Assembly: GCA_902591495.1 (NCBI GenBank)
Contig: CACJAW010000007.1
Span: 1-64,000 of the forward strand
Length of the DNA: 64,000 nt
Direction of reading: 5' to 3'
Origin: an uncultured Pseudohongiella sp.
GTDB lineage: Bacteria; Pseudomonadota; Gammaproteobacteria; Pseudomonadales; Pseudohongiellaceae
The translations under genes were made by a program, and so were the position numbers. This document shows positions 24,719-34,384 of the stretch, piece after piece (the stretch's first letter is position 1; every line of letters begins with the position of its first letter). Under the pieces are notes generated by a model. It saw only the letters and a program-made list of their open reading frames with translations. It did no database searches and had not been told where the DNA came from.

Positions 24719-27700
24719 GTGAGAACACCTATAACTTGGTTCGTACACAATCCAGTAGCTAGCAATCTTTTAATGTGGATCTTCCTCGTTGGAGGTTTTG
24801 TTGCCTACCTGAATTTAAATCAGGAAGAATTTCCAGATATCGAAGTGGGAGTTATTCAAGTTAGCGTCCCTTATCTTGGAGCCACCCCGGAGGAGTCTGA
24901 AACTGGCGTCTGCTTGCGTTTAGAAGAAGCTCTAGAGACTACAGAAAATATTGATAGATTAACCACCACCGCCCGCGAGGGAGGGTGCGACGCTACTGTT
25001 CAACTAGCTCAAGGTGCAGACCTAAACCGATTACTTAATGACGTTAAGGGTAACGTAGACGCCATCACTACCTTTCCTTTGGAGACCGAGAAACCCATAA
25101 TAAGAGCATTCAGCAGTATCGGTAATGTTATGACCATGGCACTTTCGTCTGCGACAAATGATAAAAACATAAAGGTTGTGGCGGAAGATATTCGAGACGA
25201 TTTGCTCGACTTACCAGAGGTGTCGCAGGTAAATATTGAGTTTATTAGGCCTATAGAGATTTCTATAGAAGTCTCCGAATTTACTCTCCGTCAGTATGGC
25301 TTAACGCTAGATCAGATCTCGCGTGCAATTGCCCGCGCCTCCTTGGATTTACCAGGTGGAACAATTCGTACTACATCTGGTGAAATTTTGTTAAGAACAA
25401 AGGGTCAGGTGTATCAAGGTTCAGAATATTCAGATGTGGTTGTTGCCTCGTATCCTGATGGAACCCAGCTTCGTTTAGGAGATATAGCTACAGTTAAAGA
25501 TGATTTCGAGGAGGGATACCTTGATGCACGTCTCAATGGAGTGAATGCAGCAATAATAGACGTAATGCGGGTCGGTGACGAAGATATCATAACCTCAGCC
25601 GCTCAGGTCAGAGAATTCATGGCCTCTGCTAACTTTAATCTTCCAGCTGGCATGGAACTTGAAGTTGTTTCTGACTCTTCGGAGAGTACAAAAACACGAA
25701 TAGATACAGTAGCTAAGAACGCTTACACCGGTCTTGTTTTTGTCCTCGTAATTCTTGCTATGTTCTTACGCTTCAAAATAGCGATCTGGGTCGCAGCGGG
25801 AATCCCCATAGCCATTCTAGGCGCTTTGATTGCGTTTCCACCTATGGGTCTGACAATTAGCTCACTAACGGTAATGGGTTTTATACTAGTTTTGGGAATA
25901 GTGGTAGACGATGCAATTGTTGTTGGAGAGCGAGTCCATGCTTATGAGCAAAAGGGGCTCAGTAAGAGTGCGGCAGCAATAGAGGGGACCGTCGAAGTTT
26001 CAATACCGGTGATATTTGGTGTGTTGACTACGATTGCTGCCTTTCTTCCTCTCCTCGTTGACGATACGCAATTTTCTTCTTTTTCCAAACTCATTGGCGG
26101 TACTGTTGTATTTTGTCTGATTGCTAGCTTGATAGAGTCTCAGCTCATTCTTCCTGGCCACATTGCTCACCGCAAAACTAAGGGCTACCTTATGGACGGG
26201 TCTCGCTTAGTTACAGCTTGGCAAAGTTTTCAAGGCCGAATAGCGAGTGCGCTAGAAAATTTCGCCGAGCTAGGCTATAAGCGTGCGCTTAAAGTAGTGC
26301 TGAAATATCGGTATGCGGCTTGGTCAACTGCGACAGGAGTTATCGTTATAGTACTCGCCTTATTATGGAGTGGACGAGTTGTATTTCAGTTCATGCCCTC
26401 AATTGAGGGAGATAGAATTTGGAGCACTATTACCATGCCTGCCGGAGTGCCAGCTTCTCTTACTCAGGAAGCTGTCGCAGTTATTGAATCAAAAGCACTC
26501 GAGTTGGCTGCAGAGCTTGATGCTGAACTTGATGGGCTCAAGGTGTCCGGTGATTCTTCCATTGTTGCTGAGAACGTTATTGAGAACGTGCTTACTATCG
26601 TTGGCGGAAGTGCACCTAAGGGAGGACCGGGCGGAGGACAAAGGAGTGCTGGCAGTAGCGAGGTCGCAGAAGTGATGTTGTACCTGGCTCCGTTCTTCGA
26701 AAGGGGAGGGATAAGTGCTGCGGAAATTCGAGACCGATGGCGAGAAAAGGTAGGGACTATCCCTGACGCTCTCGAGTTAACGTTCGTATCCGATGCCTTT
26801 TCAGCTGGGGACGCAATCAACTTTAGGCTTGAGGGCAGAGATGAGGAAAAGCTTAAAATTGCTTCCACCCAGCTTCGAGAGGAGCTGATGCTTTATCCTG
26901 GTGTATTCGATGTTTCAGATAGTTTTAGAGCGGGAAAGCAAGAAGTCCAAATACAGATTTTAGAGAGGGGTAAGACCCTTGGCCTGACGTTGAACGATGT
27001 TGCGACTCAGGTACGGCAAGCGTTTTACGGGGCGGAAGCGCAGAGAATCCAAAGGGGTAGCGACGACATTCGGGTAATGGTCCGGTACCCAGAACCAGAG
27101 AGACAATCACTGGGGAACCTTGAAGAGCTCCTCATTAGAACTCCCAGCGGTGCAGAGGTTCCCTTTCTAAGTATCGCTGATTATTCTTTAGGTAATACTT
27201 ACTCTAGTATTAATCGGCAAAACGGACGCCGCATAATTTCCGTCAGAGGTGATGTTGATAGATCGGTTGTCAAACCGGAAGAAATTAGGAGAGAGTTAAT
27301 TACAAAGTATCGGCAGCAGTGGGACAGAGAGCTGGATGTAACTTTGGCAGTCGGTGGTGAAGGTGAGAGGCAGGCAGAGTCGCTTGAAGGTTTGTACACT
27401 ACCTATCCTATAGCGATGTTAATCATGTTCGCGTTACTTGCTATCCCCCTGAAATCGTACTTGCAACCCTTGGTAATCATGAGCGTGATTCCTTTCGGTG
27501 CAATTGGAGCGATATTTGGACATTTCTTAATGGACACTGCTCTGGTGTTTTTCTCAATTCTTGGAATAATTGCATTAAGCGGCGTAGTAGTGAATGCGAG
27601 TCTAGTTCTTGTGATCACCATCAACAGATTAAGAGAAGAAGGACAGAGTATGCTCGACGCGGTTTCCAATGCGGGGGCTGTCAGATTTAGGCCGATTATT

Positions 27701-27949
27701 TTGACTTCAGTTACGACATTCATCGGACTGGTTCCTTTAATGGTAACGGCAAGCCCGGCAACGTTCTTCATCATTCCAATGGCAATTTCTCTGGCTTACG
27801 GAGTGCTCTTTGCCACTGCTATTACTCTATTTCTGGTGCCTTGTTTATATTTGATTTTGAATGATCTGGTTGGATTCGGCGAACCAAACCAAGATCCAGA
27901 GTATGATGCTTATCAGACGGAACTCAACGTCAGTAAAAATACAGCGTAA
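24719..27949 (+). CDS. RND family efflux permease (HAE-type)
   Basis: This 1076-residue inner-membrane transporter starts with GTG, preceded by GAGAGGA. It has the RND layout: a first helix (NLLMWIFLVGGFVAYLNL), a porter domain, helices 2-6 (TGLVFVLVILAMFLRFK; LVLGIVVDDAIVVGERVH), a second large loop and helices 7-12 (FFSILGIIALSGVVVNASLVLV). The Asp-Asp pair in GIVVDDAIVV is the family's proton-relay site in helix 4. A Gly-rich stretch GGSAPKGGPGGGQRSAGSS occurs in the second periplasmic loop. It pairs with the preceding adaptor. The substrate is unknown. Confidence 0.92.
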   Translation: MRTPITWFVHNPVASNLLMWIFLVGGFVAYLNLNQEEFPDIEVGVIQVSVPYLGATPEESETGVCLRLEEALETTENIDRLTTTAREGGCDATVQLAQGADLNRLLNDVKGNVDAITTFPLETEKPIIRAFSSIGNVMTMALSSATNDKNIKVVAEDIRDDLLDLPEVSQVNIEFIRPIEISIEVSEFTLRQYGLTLDQISRAIARASLDLPGGTIRTTSGEILLRTKGQVYQGSEYSDVVVASYPDGTQLRLGDIATVKDDFEEGYLDARLNGVNAAIIDVMRVGDEDIITSAAQVREFMASANFNLPAGMELEVVSDSSESTKTRIDTVAKNAYTGLVFVLVILAMFLRFKIAIWVAAGIPIAILGALIAFPPMGLTISSLTVMGFILVLGIVVDDAIVVGERVHAYEQKGLSKSAAAIEGTVEVSIPVIFGVLTTIAAFLPLLVDDTQFSSFSKLIGGTVVFCLIASLIESQLILPGHIAHRKTKGYLMDGSRLVTAWQSFQGRIASALENFAELGYKRALKVVLKYRYAAWSTATGVIVIVLALLWSGRVVFQFMPSIEGDRIWSTITMPAGVPASLTQEAVAVIESKALELAAELDAELDGLKVSGDSSIVAENVIENVLTIVGGSAPKGGPGGGQRSAGSSEVAEVMLYLAPFFERGGISAAEIRDRWREKVGTIPDALELTFVSDAFSAGDAINFRLEGRDEEKLKIASTQLREELMLYPGVFDVSDSFRAGKQEVQIQILERGKTLGLTLNDVATQVRQAFYGAEAQRIQRGSDDIRVMVRYPEPERQSLGNLEELLIRTPSGAEVPFLSIADYSLGNTYSSINRQNGRRIISVRGDVDRSVVKPEEIRRELITKYRQQWDRELDVTLAVGGEGERQAESLEGLYTTYPIAMLIMFALLAIPLKSYLQPLVIMSVIPFGAIGAIFGHFLMDTALVFFSILGIIALSGVVVNASLVLVITINRLREEGQSMLDAVSNAGAVRFRPIILTSVTTFIGLVPLMVTASPATFFIIPMAISLAYGVLFATAITLFLVPCLYLILNDLVGFGEPNQDPEYDAYQTELNVSKNTA

Positions 27950-27997
27950 TTTGTCCCTTTTCATGATTATGATTTGTTAGGCCAACAGTAAACGTAT

Positions 27998-29218
27998 ATG
28001 TTCAAGCTTTGGTTATTTACGGCAGCAATTTGTACAGTATCGATGACTTTTGCTCAGCAAAATCAGGTTGACTTTATAAATCCCTTAGCACCTGAATTCG
28101 CGCAGTTTGGTGCGCTAGACATTGGAGTTCGCACAATTGAAGTGAGCTCGTCAGATGCGGTAGACGTGCTTAGTACACCACGTGGCGGAGAAACAGCGTT
28201 TTACGAGCGAAGGTTAACAGTAGAAGTTTGGTATCCGGCTGATCTTGCTGGCGGAGAACCCGGAGGAACATACGAAGCCATTACTCGTAATCCACAAATT
28301 ACAGCTACCCTTCAAGGGCGAGCCGCACGCAACGCTGAGGCCCTCGTAGAGTCGGGACCCTATCCGTTAATAATTATTTCACATGGTTACCCTGGTAATC
28401 GTTATCTACTAAGTCATGCAGGAGAAAACCTCGCAAGTAAGGGTTATGTCGTTGCATCAATTGATCACAAAGAAAGCACCTATGAAGACCAGCAATCGAT
28501 CGCATCAACCCTTTATAATCGACCGATAGATCAAAGGACTGTGCTGAATTCTATGGCCGCATTGTCCGAAGATATAGAGAGTCCTTTTTATTCCTTAGTA
28601 GACTCCGAAAATACAGGAATAATTGGCTATTCGATGGGCGGTTATGGGCTAGTTAACAATCTTGGTGGCGGGTTCAGCGAGCAAAGCGTCAATGGTTTTA
28701 TCTCTCCACCTAACGGGTTGCTGGAAACTCACTCGACTAACAGTCCAAATTTTAGGGACAGACTTGATGTCCGAATCAAAGCTGGTCTCCTAGTTGCTCC
28801 CTGGGGAATGAACGCTGGTTTTTGGACTGAGACCGATCTAGCAGGGATAACTGTTCCAAGTTTTTATATTGCCGGGGACCAGGATACAGTAGCCGGATAC
28901 GATAATGGAACAAAGAAAATTTATGAGGGTGCGATAAATAGCGAACGTTATCTTTTGACTTACTTGGGAGCGGGACATAACGCTGGCGCTCCGATTTCGT
29001 TGCCTATGGAGCTAGATAACGAAGAAAACGCTGAGCCCGCGACGCATTATCGTGATGATAATTGGGATAATGTAGAGATGAATAATATTATGGACCACTT
29101 TGCGACGATCTGGTTTGATAAACACTTGAAGGGAGTTGAGAGAGTCGAGGCATTAAACAATATTCCAGAAAATTATCAAGAGCGATTACTCCTCGAGCAT
29201 CTGTCTATTGGTGAGTAA
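27998..29218 (+). CDS. Exported alpha/beta hydrolase (dienelactone hydrolase/PAF-acetylhydrolase-like)
   Basis: This 406-residue protein has a signal peptide (LWLFTAAICTVSMTFAQ). The hydrolase core has PLIIISHGYPGNR (oxyanion strand) and IIGYSMGGYGLVNNL, a G-x-S-x-G nucleophile elbow, with YIAGDQDTVAGYDNG supplying a candidate acid and YLGAGHNAG the His. The overall shape is like platelet-activating-factor acetylhydrolase or dienelactone-hydrolase relatives. The substrate is unknown. It follows the RND permease by 48 bases, but there is no evidence that it belongs to the pump. Confidence 0.8.
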   Translation: MFKLWLFTAAICTVSMTFAQQNQVDFINPLAPEFAQFGALDIGVRTIEVSSSDAVDVLSTPRGGETAFYERRLTVEVWYPADLAGGEPGGTYEAITRNPQITATLQGRAARNAEALVESGPYPLIIISHGYPGNRYLLSHAGENLASKGYVVASIDHKESTYEDQQSIASTLYNRPIDQRTVLNSMAALSEDIESPFYSLVDSENTGIIGYSMGGYGLVNNLGGGFSEQSVNGFISPPNGLLETHSTNSPNFRDRLDVRIKAGLLVAPWGMNAGFWTETDLAGITVPSFYIAGDQDTVAGYDNGTKKIYEGAINSERYLLTYLGAGHNAGAPISLPMELDNEENAEPATHYRDDNWDNVEMNNIMDHFATIWFDKHLKGVERVEALNNIPENYQERLLLEHLSIGE

Positions 29219-29269
29219 TTCCTCACTAAGTTTCTTTATACATTCAACTCAGCTAGTTCTTATTGAAGA

Positions 29270-30532
29270 TCAGGAGAGATTTTCTAAGAAATTAAGTAAC
29301 AGTCGAGAGGTTTCTTCTGCCTGCTCCTGCTGGACCCAGTGACCTGCTCCTTGAACCAGATGCACCTCGCGCATATCTGTGCAAGCGCTCTCTTGCATGC
29401 GCTCGAAGTTACCAGGACTCTGATAGGTGCCCCAATCGCTAGCACCGCTTATAAACATTGACGGTTGATCTATCGTTTTACCCGCGTATAGCTGCTGCTC
29501 GGCTCTTCCTATTCCACTTGATCCCATGCGATATCCGTTGAGTCCGCCTTGAAAACCTGTCCGACCATACTCTTCGGTATACACTTCTAGGGCAGCGTCT
29601 GGCAGCCATGTATTTTGAGATACTTCTCTGTCAGACGGCCTATGAAGTTCAACAGTTTCAGCCATGTTCATATTAAGATCCATTATGTAATAAGTTGGCA
29701 TTTTCGCCCACTCCGCTGCAGTTCGACCAGCGAGTCTATAAGGCTTGTTGTCAGTCCAATCTGCACTTTTATAGTGATAATAGGCCCTAATAAAATTACT
29801 AAGTCCTTGTTTAGCGTGCCACATGTCATTATTTGCTTGGCGGGTTTGATAATAACGTTGATAATGCTTGCGGGGGCGAGTCAGGGCAGCCAAGTCATCG
29901 TAAATGGTTGGAGAAATTTCTGTGCTGCCTGAATTTTTTGAATCAGCAAAGTTTTTTGGTATTGATGGCGTTCCGCTGAAAGGTGCGCTCATCATCACGA
30001 CAGATTTAAAAATATCGGGTCTGGTAACAGCACACCATCCAGCTAGAGGTGAGCCAGCATCATGACCAATTACCGCAGCCACTGAGTCGTATCCAAATGC
30101 ATAAACTAGTCCAAGAGCATCCCTGACCTTATTTAATGAGCGAAAGGGAGTTAGATCCCCATCATAATTACTGTCCCAGCCCGTAGTTCTGCCATAACCT
30201 CTGACATCAGGGGCAAAAACATGGTAGCCGGCATCTGCCAAAGGTTTCATAACGTTCCGCCAGCTATAGGCCAGTTCTGGGAAACCATGCAGAAGTAACA
30301 ATGCCGGCCGGTTGGGAGTCTCAAATCCTGCTTCTAAAACATGCACGCGCAGACCATTTACATTATTCACGAACCGTGAACGTACGCCATCTGGCAACCA
30401 TTCTTGTCTGTAGGGATGCATCACACCATCAAGGGTAAACTGATTTTGTGCGAAGAGGTTGGAGCCAGCAGCGAGTGCTGGAGCTATAAGTGTGGCTGAT
30501 CTGAGTATCTGTCTTCGAGTCAATGTTTTCAT
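29270..30532 (-). CDS. Tat-exported alpha/beta hydrolase (epoxide-hydrolase-like)
   Basis: This 420-residue protein has a twin-arginine signal (LTRRQILRSATLIAPALAAG). The hydrolase fold shows LLLLHGFPELAYSWR (HGFP oxyanion motif) and VIGHDAGSPLAGW, where the nucleophile is Asp (G-H-D-x-G), as in epoxide hydrolases and haloalkane dehalogenases. The C-terminal His lies in VQGAGHWVQQEQ. The length exceeds the usual 290-330 because of the signal and insertions. It is the last gene of the minus-strand run that starts with the DUF1592 protein. The substrate is unknown. Confidence 0.8.
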   Translation of the reverse strand: MKTLTRRQILRSATLIAPALAAGSNLFAQNQFTLDGVMHPYRQEWLPDGVRSRFVNNVNGLRVHVLEAGFETPNRPALLLLHGFPELAYSWRNVMKPLADAGYHVFAPDVRGYGRTTGWDSNYDGDLTPFRSLNKVRDALGLVYAFGYDSVAAVIGHDAGSPLAGWCAVTRPDIFKSVVMMSAPFSGTPSIPKNFADSKNSGSTEISPTIYDDLAALTRPRKHYQRYYQTRQANNDMWHAKQGLSNFIRAYYHYKSADWTDNKPYRLAGRTAAEWAKMPTYYIMDLNMNMAETVELHRPSDREVSQNTWLPDAALEVYTEEYGRTGFQGGLNGYRMGSSGIGRAEQQLYAGKTIDQPSMFISGASDWGTYQSPGNFERMQESACTDMREVHLVQGAGHWVQQEQAEETSRLLLNFLENLS

Positions 30533-30594
30533 GTTCCAAACTTCCCCTCTCTACTGCTGTTAACTATCCAAAGCAAGTGCTAATGAATTTCTCG

Positions 30595-32100
30595 TTACAA
30601 GTCTGCCATTTCAATCGAAAAATTCATTACCATACCACCCGCCCGATCATCTGTATCAAATATTGCCAGTCGGTCAAGGTAAGCGTCAAGAGATGCCATT
30701 TTCCCAGTTGATGTGCATGCATTGACAAAAACTCCCTCAAAGCTAGTTCGAACTTTTACGGCATGCCAAGCTTTTTGGAGCGCGGGACGAAAGATTTCTT
30801 CAGATAACCAACCTTGATCTAGTCCGCGCTTAATAGCTGTTCCAATCATAGCCGTAGAAGTAATTTCTGCGAATGATCCGGGATAATCGATTACCTCATG
30901 CCACATCCCGTCTGGATCTTGGTAAGGAAGCAGTGCATTTAGCTGGTCAGCTAAAAATCCGAGGATGATATCCCGAGTGGGAAGCTCTTTAGGAAAATCG
31001 GTCAGTGCAAGCGCAAGACCAAGCGCCGCAAAACCGTTGCCTCGACTCCACGCTACATCAGCTTCTGGCGAATGTCGATAAAGGCCATTAGGGCGCAGCA
31101 ACAGATTTCGCATGTAAATGATATGTTGGGCAGCCATGTCATAGTACTTTCTGTTATTAGTGAATTTTCCTGCCTTCACTAGCAAAGGTGTCGCCATAAA
31201 GAAAGAGTCACTCATCTCATTATGCATCGGGGCAGCTTCTAAGGGGTCTCCATTTTCATCAAACGCCAATTCTGCTGCTTCCAAAATGAGTCTCAGGGAT
31301 TCTTCATCGCCGGTAGTTTCATAATGCAGAGCGAAAACTAGTTGTCCTGCCAGCGTCGATGCGTTCGTAATTTCTATCGTCTCACCTCTCAGATAGGGTT
31401 CTATCAAACCATCGACGTCATCCTCATACCCTAGGCGAAGTCGTCCGATGACACTCATCCCTGGAACGTAGACGGGTGATGAAAAATCGTGGCCATAAAC
31501 GGCTGCTAGTTGGTCAGCTAGGCCTCTCGCAGTTCGATCTACTCGTCTTTCTAACTCGCTGCGAGCGATTGAGCGTTGGAGATCGTTCATTGACTTCAAG
31601 AAGTTGACATTGGTGTTTGTCTCGGTCATACGGGAAATCGGTATGGTGCCATAACCAGCTATCCCATCACTTTCAACCGCTTCTGCAAACCCAAAGTCTT
31701 CCCCATCTTCTAAGATAATCAAATCAGGAGCATGGGTTCCAATCCATCGCCATAGGACATGTGACACGGTGTTCTCGGAATAAGCATTTCCTTCGGGCGG
31801 GAATTTTAAGAGCTCACCTTGCGGATTTGCTAGAGGAATTATAATTAGGTTTGGACCTGACTCATCGGTTTCCCTTGCGTAATCCTCAAATAAAGTATCT
31901 ATACTTGGTGCACTTCTACTGCGCCCTGGCAGTCCAGCTAAATATAGAATTGTTGGATAGTCATTCTTTTTAAGAATGCCTTTTGCGCTGATCACTTCCC
32001 GGTCCGAAGTTAAACCAACGTCCCAGTTTATTTCTTCACCAAAGGAACAAATTGAAATTAATACCAGCGAACTTAATAGATACCTTAATTTAATAAACAT
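30595..32100 (-). CDS. Exported two-domain protein: M14-like N-terminal half plus GH88/GH105-like C-terminal half
   Basis: This 501-residue protein has a signal peptide (LLSSLVLISICSFG). Residues about 40-180 (ILYLAGLPGRSRSAP, LIIIPLANPQG, WRWIGTHAPDLIILEDG) look like a zinc carboxypeptidase (M14) core but lack a clear His-x-x-Glu metal pair. Residues about 240-500 resemble the (alpha/alpha)6 barrel of unsaturated uronyl hydrolases (GH88/GH105): MHNEMSDSFFMATPLLVKAGK, DVAWSRGNGFAALGLALAL, YQDPDGMWHEVIDYPGSFAEITST. It follows the creatininase-like gene by nine bases, so is co-transcribed. The domain assignments are by eye; the C-terminal one is firmer than the N-terminal one. Confidence 0.68.
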   Translation of the reverse strand: MFIKLRYLLSSLVLISICSFGEEINWDVGLTSDREVISAKGILKKNDYPTILYLAGLPGRSRSAPSIDTLFEDYARETDESGPNLIIIPLANPQGELLKFPPEGNAYSENTVSHVLWRWIGTHAPDLIILEDGEDFGFAEAVESDGIAGYGTIPISRMTETNTNVNFLKSMNDLQRSIARSELERRVDRTARGLADQLAAVYGHDFSSPVYVPGMSVIGRLRLGYEDDVDGLIEPYLRGETIEITNASTLAGQLVFALHYETTGDEESLRLILEAAELAFDENGDPLEAAPMHNEMSDSFFMATPLLVKAGKFTNNRKYYDMAAQHIIYMRNLLLRPNGLYRHSPEADVAWSRGNGFAALGLALALTDFPKELPTRDIILGFLADQLNALLPYQDPDGMWHEVIDYPGSFAEITSTAMIGTAIKRGLDQGWLSEEIFRPALQKAWHAVKVRTSFEGVFVNACTSTGKMASLDAYLDRLAIFDTDDRAGGMVMNFSIEMADL

Positions 32101-32109
32101 TTCGTGAGG

Positions 32110-32910
32110 TTACTCAATCTGCATGAGTTGTTTAATTTGGCTCAAGGCTGCGTTAAAGATTAGGTCAAAACCAATCTGTCCATATTCGGCAGTTGCAATG
32201 GTGGGATCACCAGAAACACCATCGACATCTGGGCCTCGGCCAGGACTCATACTGTTAGTCCGAACATGTTCTGGCGCTATAGCCAGTAACAATGAAGTGT
32301 CACGAAGTCCAGCATGACTACCAATCTGTTCGTAGTTAGCTCCTTGAGAAATTAGGTAATCATCAAAAACTCCAATTTTGTACCAGTCACCAATATGAAA
32401 GACATTTATTCCTTCCCGTGACCATTCCCGAGAAAGCTTCTCTGCTACAGATTCTTGTGGTCCCTGATTTGGTCCGCTGTCACCCATGAAAAGAATGTCG
32501 GTAAAGCCATGCTGTTTCAGGCTCCTGGCTGTATATTCTAGGACTGATTCAAAAACCTCTCGAGGTATCGATATTGTTCCGGCAAAGCGCATGTGGCCTG
32601 AGGGCGGGTCTATGTCCCCTTCGGGTACATAGGTGATTACCGGAGCGACTAAAGTATTTCCTAATGAACGAGCTATTCTTTCGGAGCCCGCGTTAATTCT
32701 ATACTTGTGTTTGCCTAGCACCATATGCGGACCATTCTGTTCGGTACCTGCTGTAGGAATAATTATCGTAGTGGAACCACTATCTATTGCAGAAGCGACT
32801 TCAGTCCAAGTCAGTTCCTCAAGAAAAACAGTGTCTGGCGTTTGCGCTAAAATAAATTTAGATATTAATACTGAGAGAATTAAGACAGAAAGGCACAGAT
32901 TTTTTGGCAT
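32110..32910 (-). CDS. Exported creatininase family protein
   Basis: This 266-residue protein has a signal peptide (LCLSVLILSVLISKFILAQ). It begins with the creatininase-type FLEELTWTEVASAI and IIIPTAGTEQNGPHMVLGKH, and has the central ILFMGDSGPNQGP and a C-terminal HAGLRDTSLLLAI. In classic creatininase the metal loop reads EQHGPHLPxxTD and the second loop has HGG or HYE; here these are EQNGPH, GKH and GDSGPN, so ligands appear changed. It may be a separate exported subfamily with a different metal site or substrate. It lies in the middle of the DUF1592-hydrolase operon. Confidence 0.78.
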   Translation of the reverse strand: MPKNLCLSVLILSVLISKFILAQTPDTVFLEELTWTEVASAIDSGSTTIIIPTAGTEQNGPHMVLGKHKYRINAGSERIARSLGNTLVAPVITYVPEGDIDPPSGHMRFAGTISIPREVFESVLEYTARSLKQHGFTDILFMGDSGPNQGPQESVAEKLSREWSREGINVFHIGDWYKIGVFDDYLISQGANYEQIGSHAGLRDTSLLLAIAPEHVRTNSMSPGRGPDVDGVSGDPTIATAEYGQIGFDLIFNAALSQIKQLMQIE

Positions 32911-32970
32911 TTAGGAAACCTTGATAAAATCTTAGAACAATCCAAAAAAAATTGTATTGGACCAATTGTT

Positions 32971-34365
32971 TTAGTTTCTGGCACCAGCCGCCTCTAGCAA
33001 GGTTACTACGGAGGAATAACCTCTCTGCTTTGCAAAGGCAAGGGCTGTCTGTCCCTCTGCATCTGTTGAGTTGATCGGCACACCTGTTGTTAAGGCTACA
33101 GAAACAGAATCAAAAATTAATGATTCTTTGTCCTGTAGTTGACCTGATCTTCTTTCTGGTGTGCCCCAGCTCATTCTTAACCGCCAGTGACCCATTCCTA
33201 CGGCTGCCATGAGGAGGTTTATTTCACCTTCGTCCTTAATAAAATTATCACCTCTCCTTTGGGCAGGGTAATTCATATTGTTCACTATATCGGTATTAGC
33301 CCCAGCCTCGATTAGGGCTTTCATTATTTGTGGTTCTGCAAATCTCGCCGCTAGCCATAATGGGGTCGCACCAAGCAGTGAATCATGAAAATTATAATCC
33401 GTAGATTGTCTTCGAACCGGTGTAGGTTTTTCTAAAATAGCTTCTAGGTTTGCTCTGTGTTTGATTAGCACTTTTACTGCGTCTATGTTTCCACGAAGCA
33501 CAGCAGCGTGCAGTGCTGTGTGCCCACTCTCATCAGATTCTATGTTCGCGCCACTTTCGATGAGATAATCAAGAACATGTGGGTTACCGCTATGAACTGC
33601 CATTATTGCTGGACTAGTTCCGAAAGCAGAAACTTGATTGATATCACTTCCAGCTTCGACCAGTAGTTGAGTAGACCCAAGATCCCCGGATCGTGCTGCA
33701 AACATTAACGCGCTGTTGCCGCCTTGCTCAATCCAATACTTATAGTTAGGATGGCTATCTTGTTCTTTTTCAGATTTAACATAGTGCTCTCGAATGAGAG
33801 AAAGGGCATCGACGTCGGCTCCAAATTCAAGCAGAGCAGCAACAACATCTGTGTTCCCCCTCGCTGCCGCCCACATAAGTGCAGTTTGCTCCCGTGTCAC
33901 TGATACATTTGGATCGCCACCAGCTTTCAGTAATGATCTGACTACGTCCCCATTACCTGCTTGTGCAGCTGTCATTATTGCCGTTTCACCAGATAAAAGT
34001 TGGATCCTTGGATCCGCGCCCGCGTCAAGGAGCATGTCGACGGCGCTCAAGTTTCCATTCTCTGATGCAAGCCATAATGGCGTCACGCCCAGATCTGTGG
34101 TGGCGTTAACGTCCGCATTGACTGAGAGTAAACTTTGAATCGCGTCTCCACTATTATGATAACTCGCCCAATGCAATGCTGTCGTGCCGTCACCATAAAT
34201 CACATTTGGATTTAGCCCATCTTCTAGTAAAGAGGCCAACTCGTTCCACTTTTGTTCCTTTGCCAGTTCGACAAGGATTGGCATATTCTGGGCATAATTT
34301 TGAATAGAGACAGAAATGAGCGCTGTGAAAAAAACTGAACGCGATTTTAGAGTCATGATTGTCAC
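32971..34365 (-). CDS. Exported ankyrin-repeat protein
   Basis: This 464-residue protein has a probable signal (VFFTALISVSIQNYAQ) and nine to ten ankyrin repeats. Examples are GTTALHWASYHNSGDAIQSLLS, GVTPLWLASENGNLSAVDMLLDAGAD, GHTALHAAVLRGNIDAVKVLIKHRAN and GQTALAFAKQRGYSSVVTLLEAAGA. It would act as a periplasmic or surface binding scaffold. It sits between the creatininase-like gene (60 bases away) and the DUF1552 gene (19 bases away). The conserved co-location with DUF1552 and DUF1592 genes suggests that it binds one of them; that is inference. Confidence 0.85.
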   Translation of the reverse strand: MTIMTLKSRSVFFTALISVSIQNYAQNMPILVELAKEQKWNELASLLEDGLNPNVIYGDGTTALHWASYHNSGDAIQSLLSVNADVNATTDLGVTPLWLASENGNLSAVDMLLDAGADPRIQLLSGETAIMTAAQAGNGDVVRSLLKAGGDPNVSVTREQTALMWAAARGNTDVVAALLEFGADVDALSLIREHYVKSEKEQDSHPNYKYWIEQGGNSALMFAARSGDLGSTQLLVEAGSDINQVSAFGTSPAIMAVHSGNPHVLDYLIESGANIESDESGHTALHAAVLRGNIDAVKVLIKHRANLEAILEKPTPVRRQSTDYNFHDSLLGATPLWLAARFAEPQIMKALIEAGANTDIVNNMNYPAQRRGDNFIKDEGEINLLMAAVGMGHWRLRMSWGTPERRSGQLQDKESLIFDSVSVALTTGVPINSTDAEGQTALAFAKQRGYSSVVTLLEAAGARN

Positions 34366-34384
34366 TTATGTCAGTCGCAGTTTC

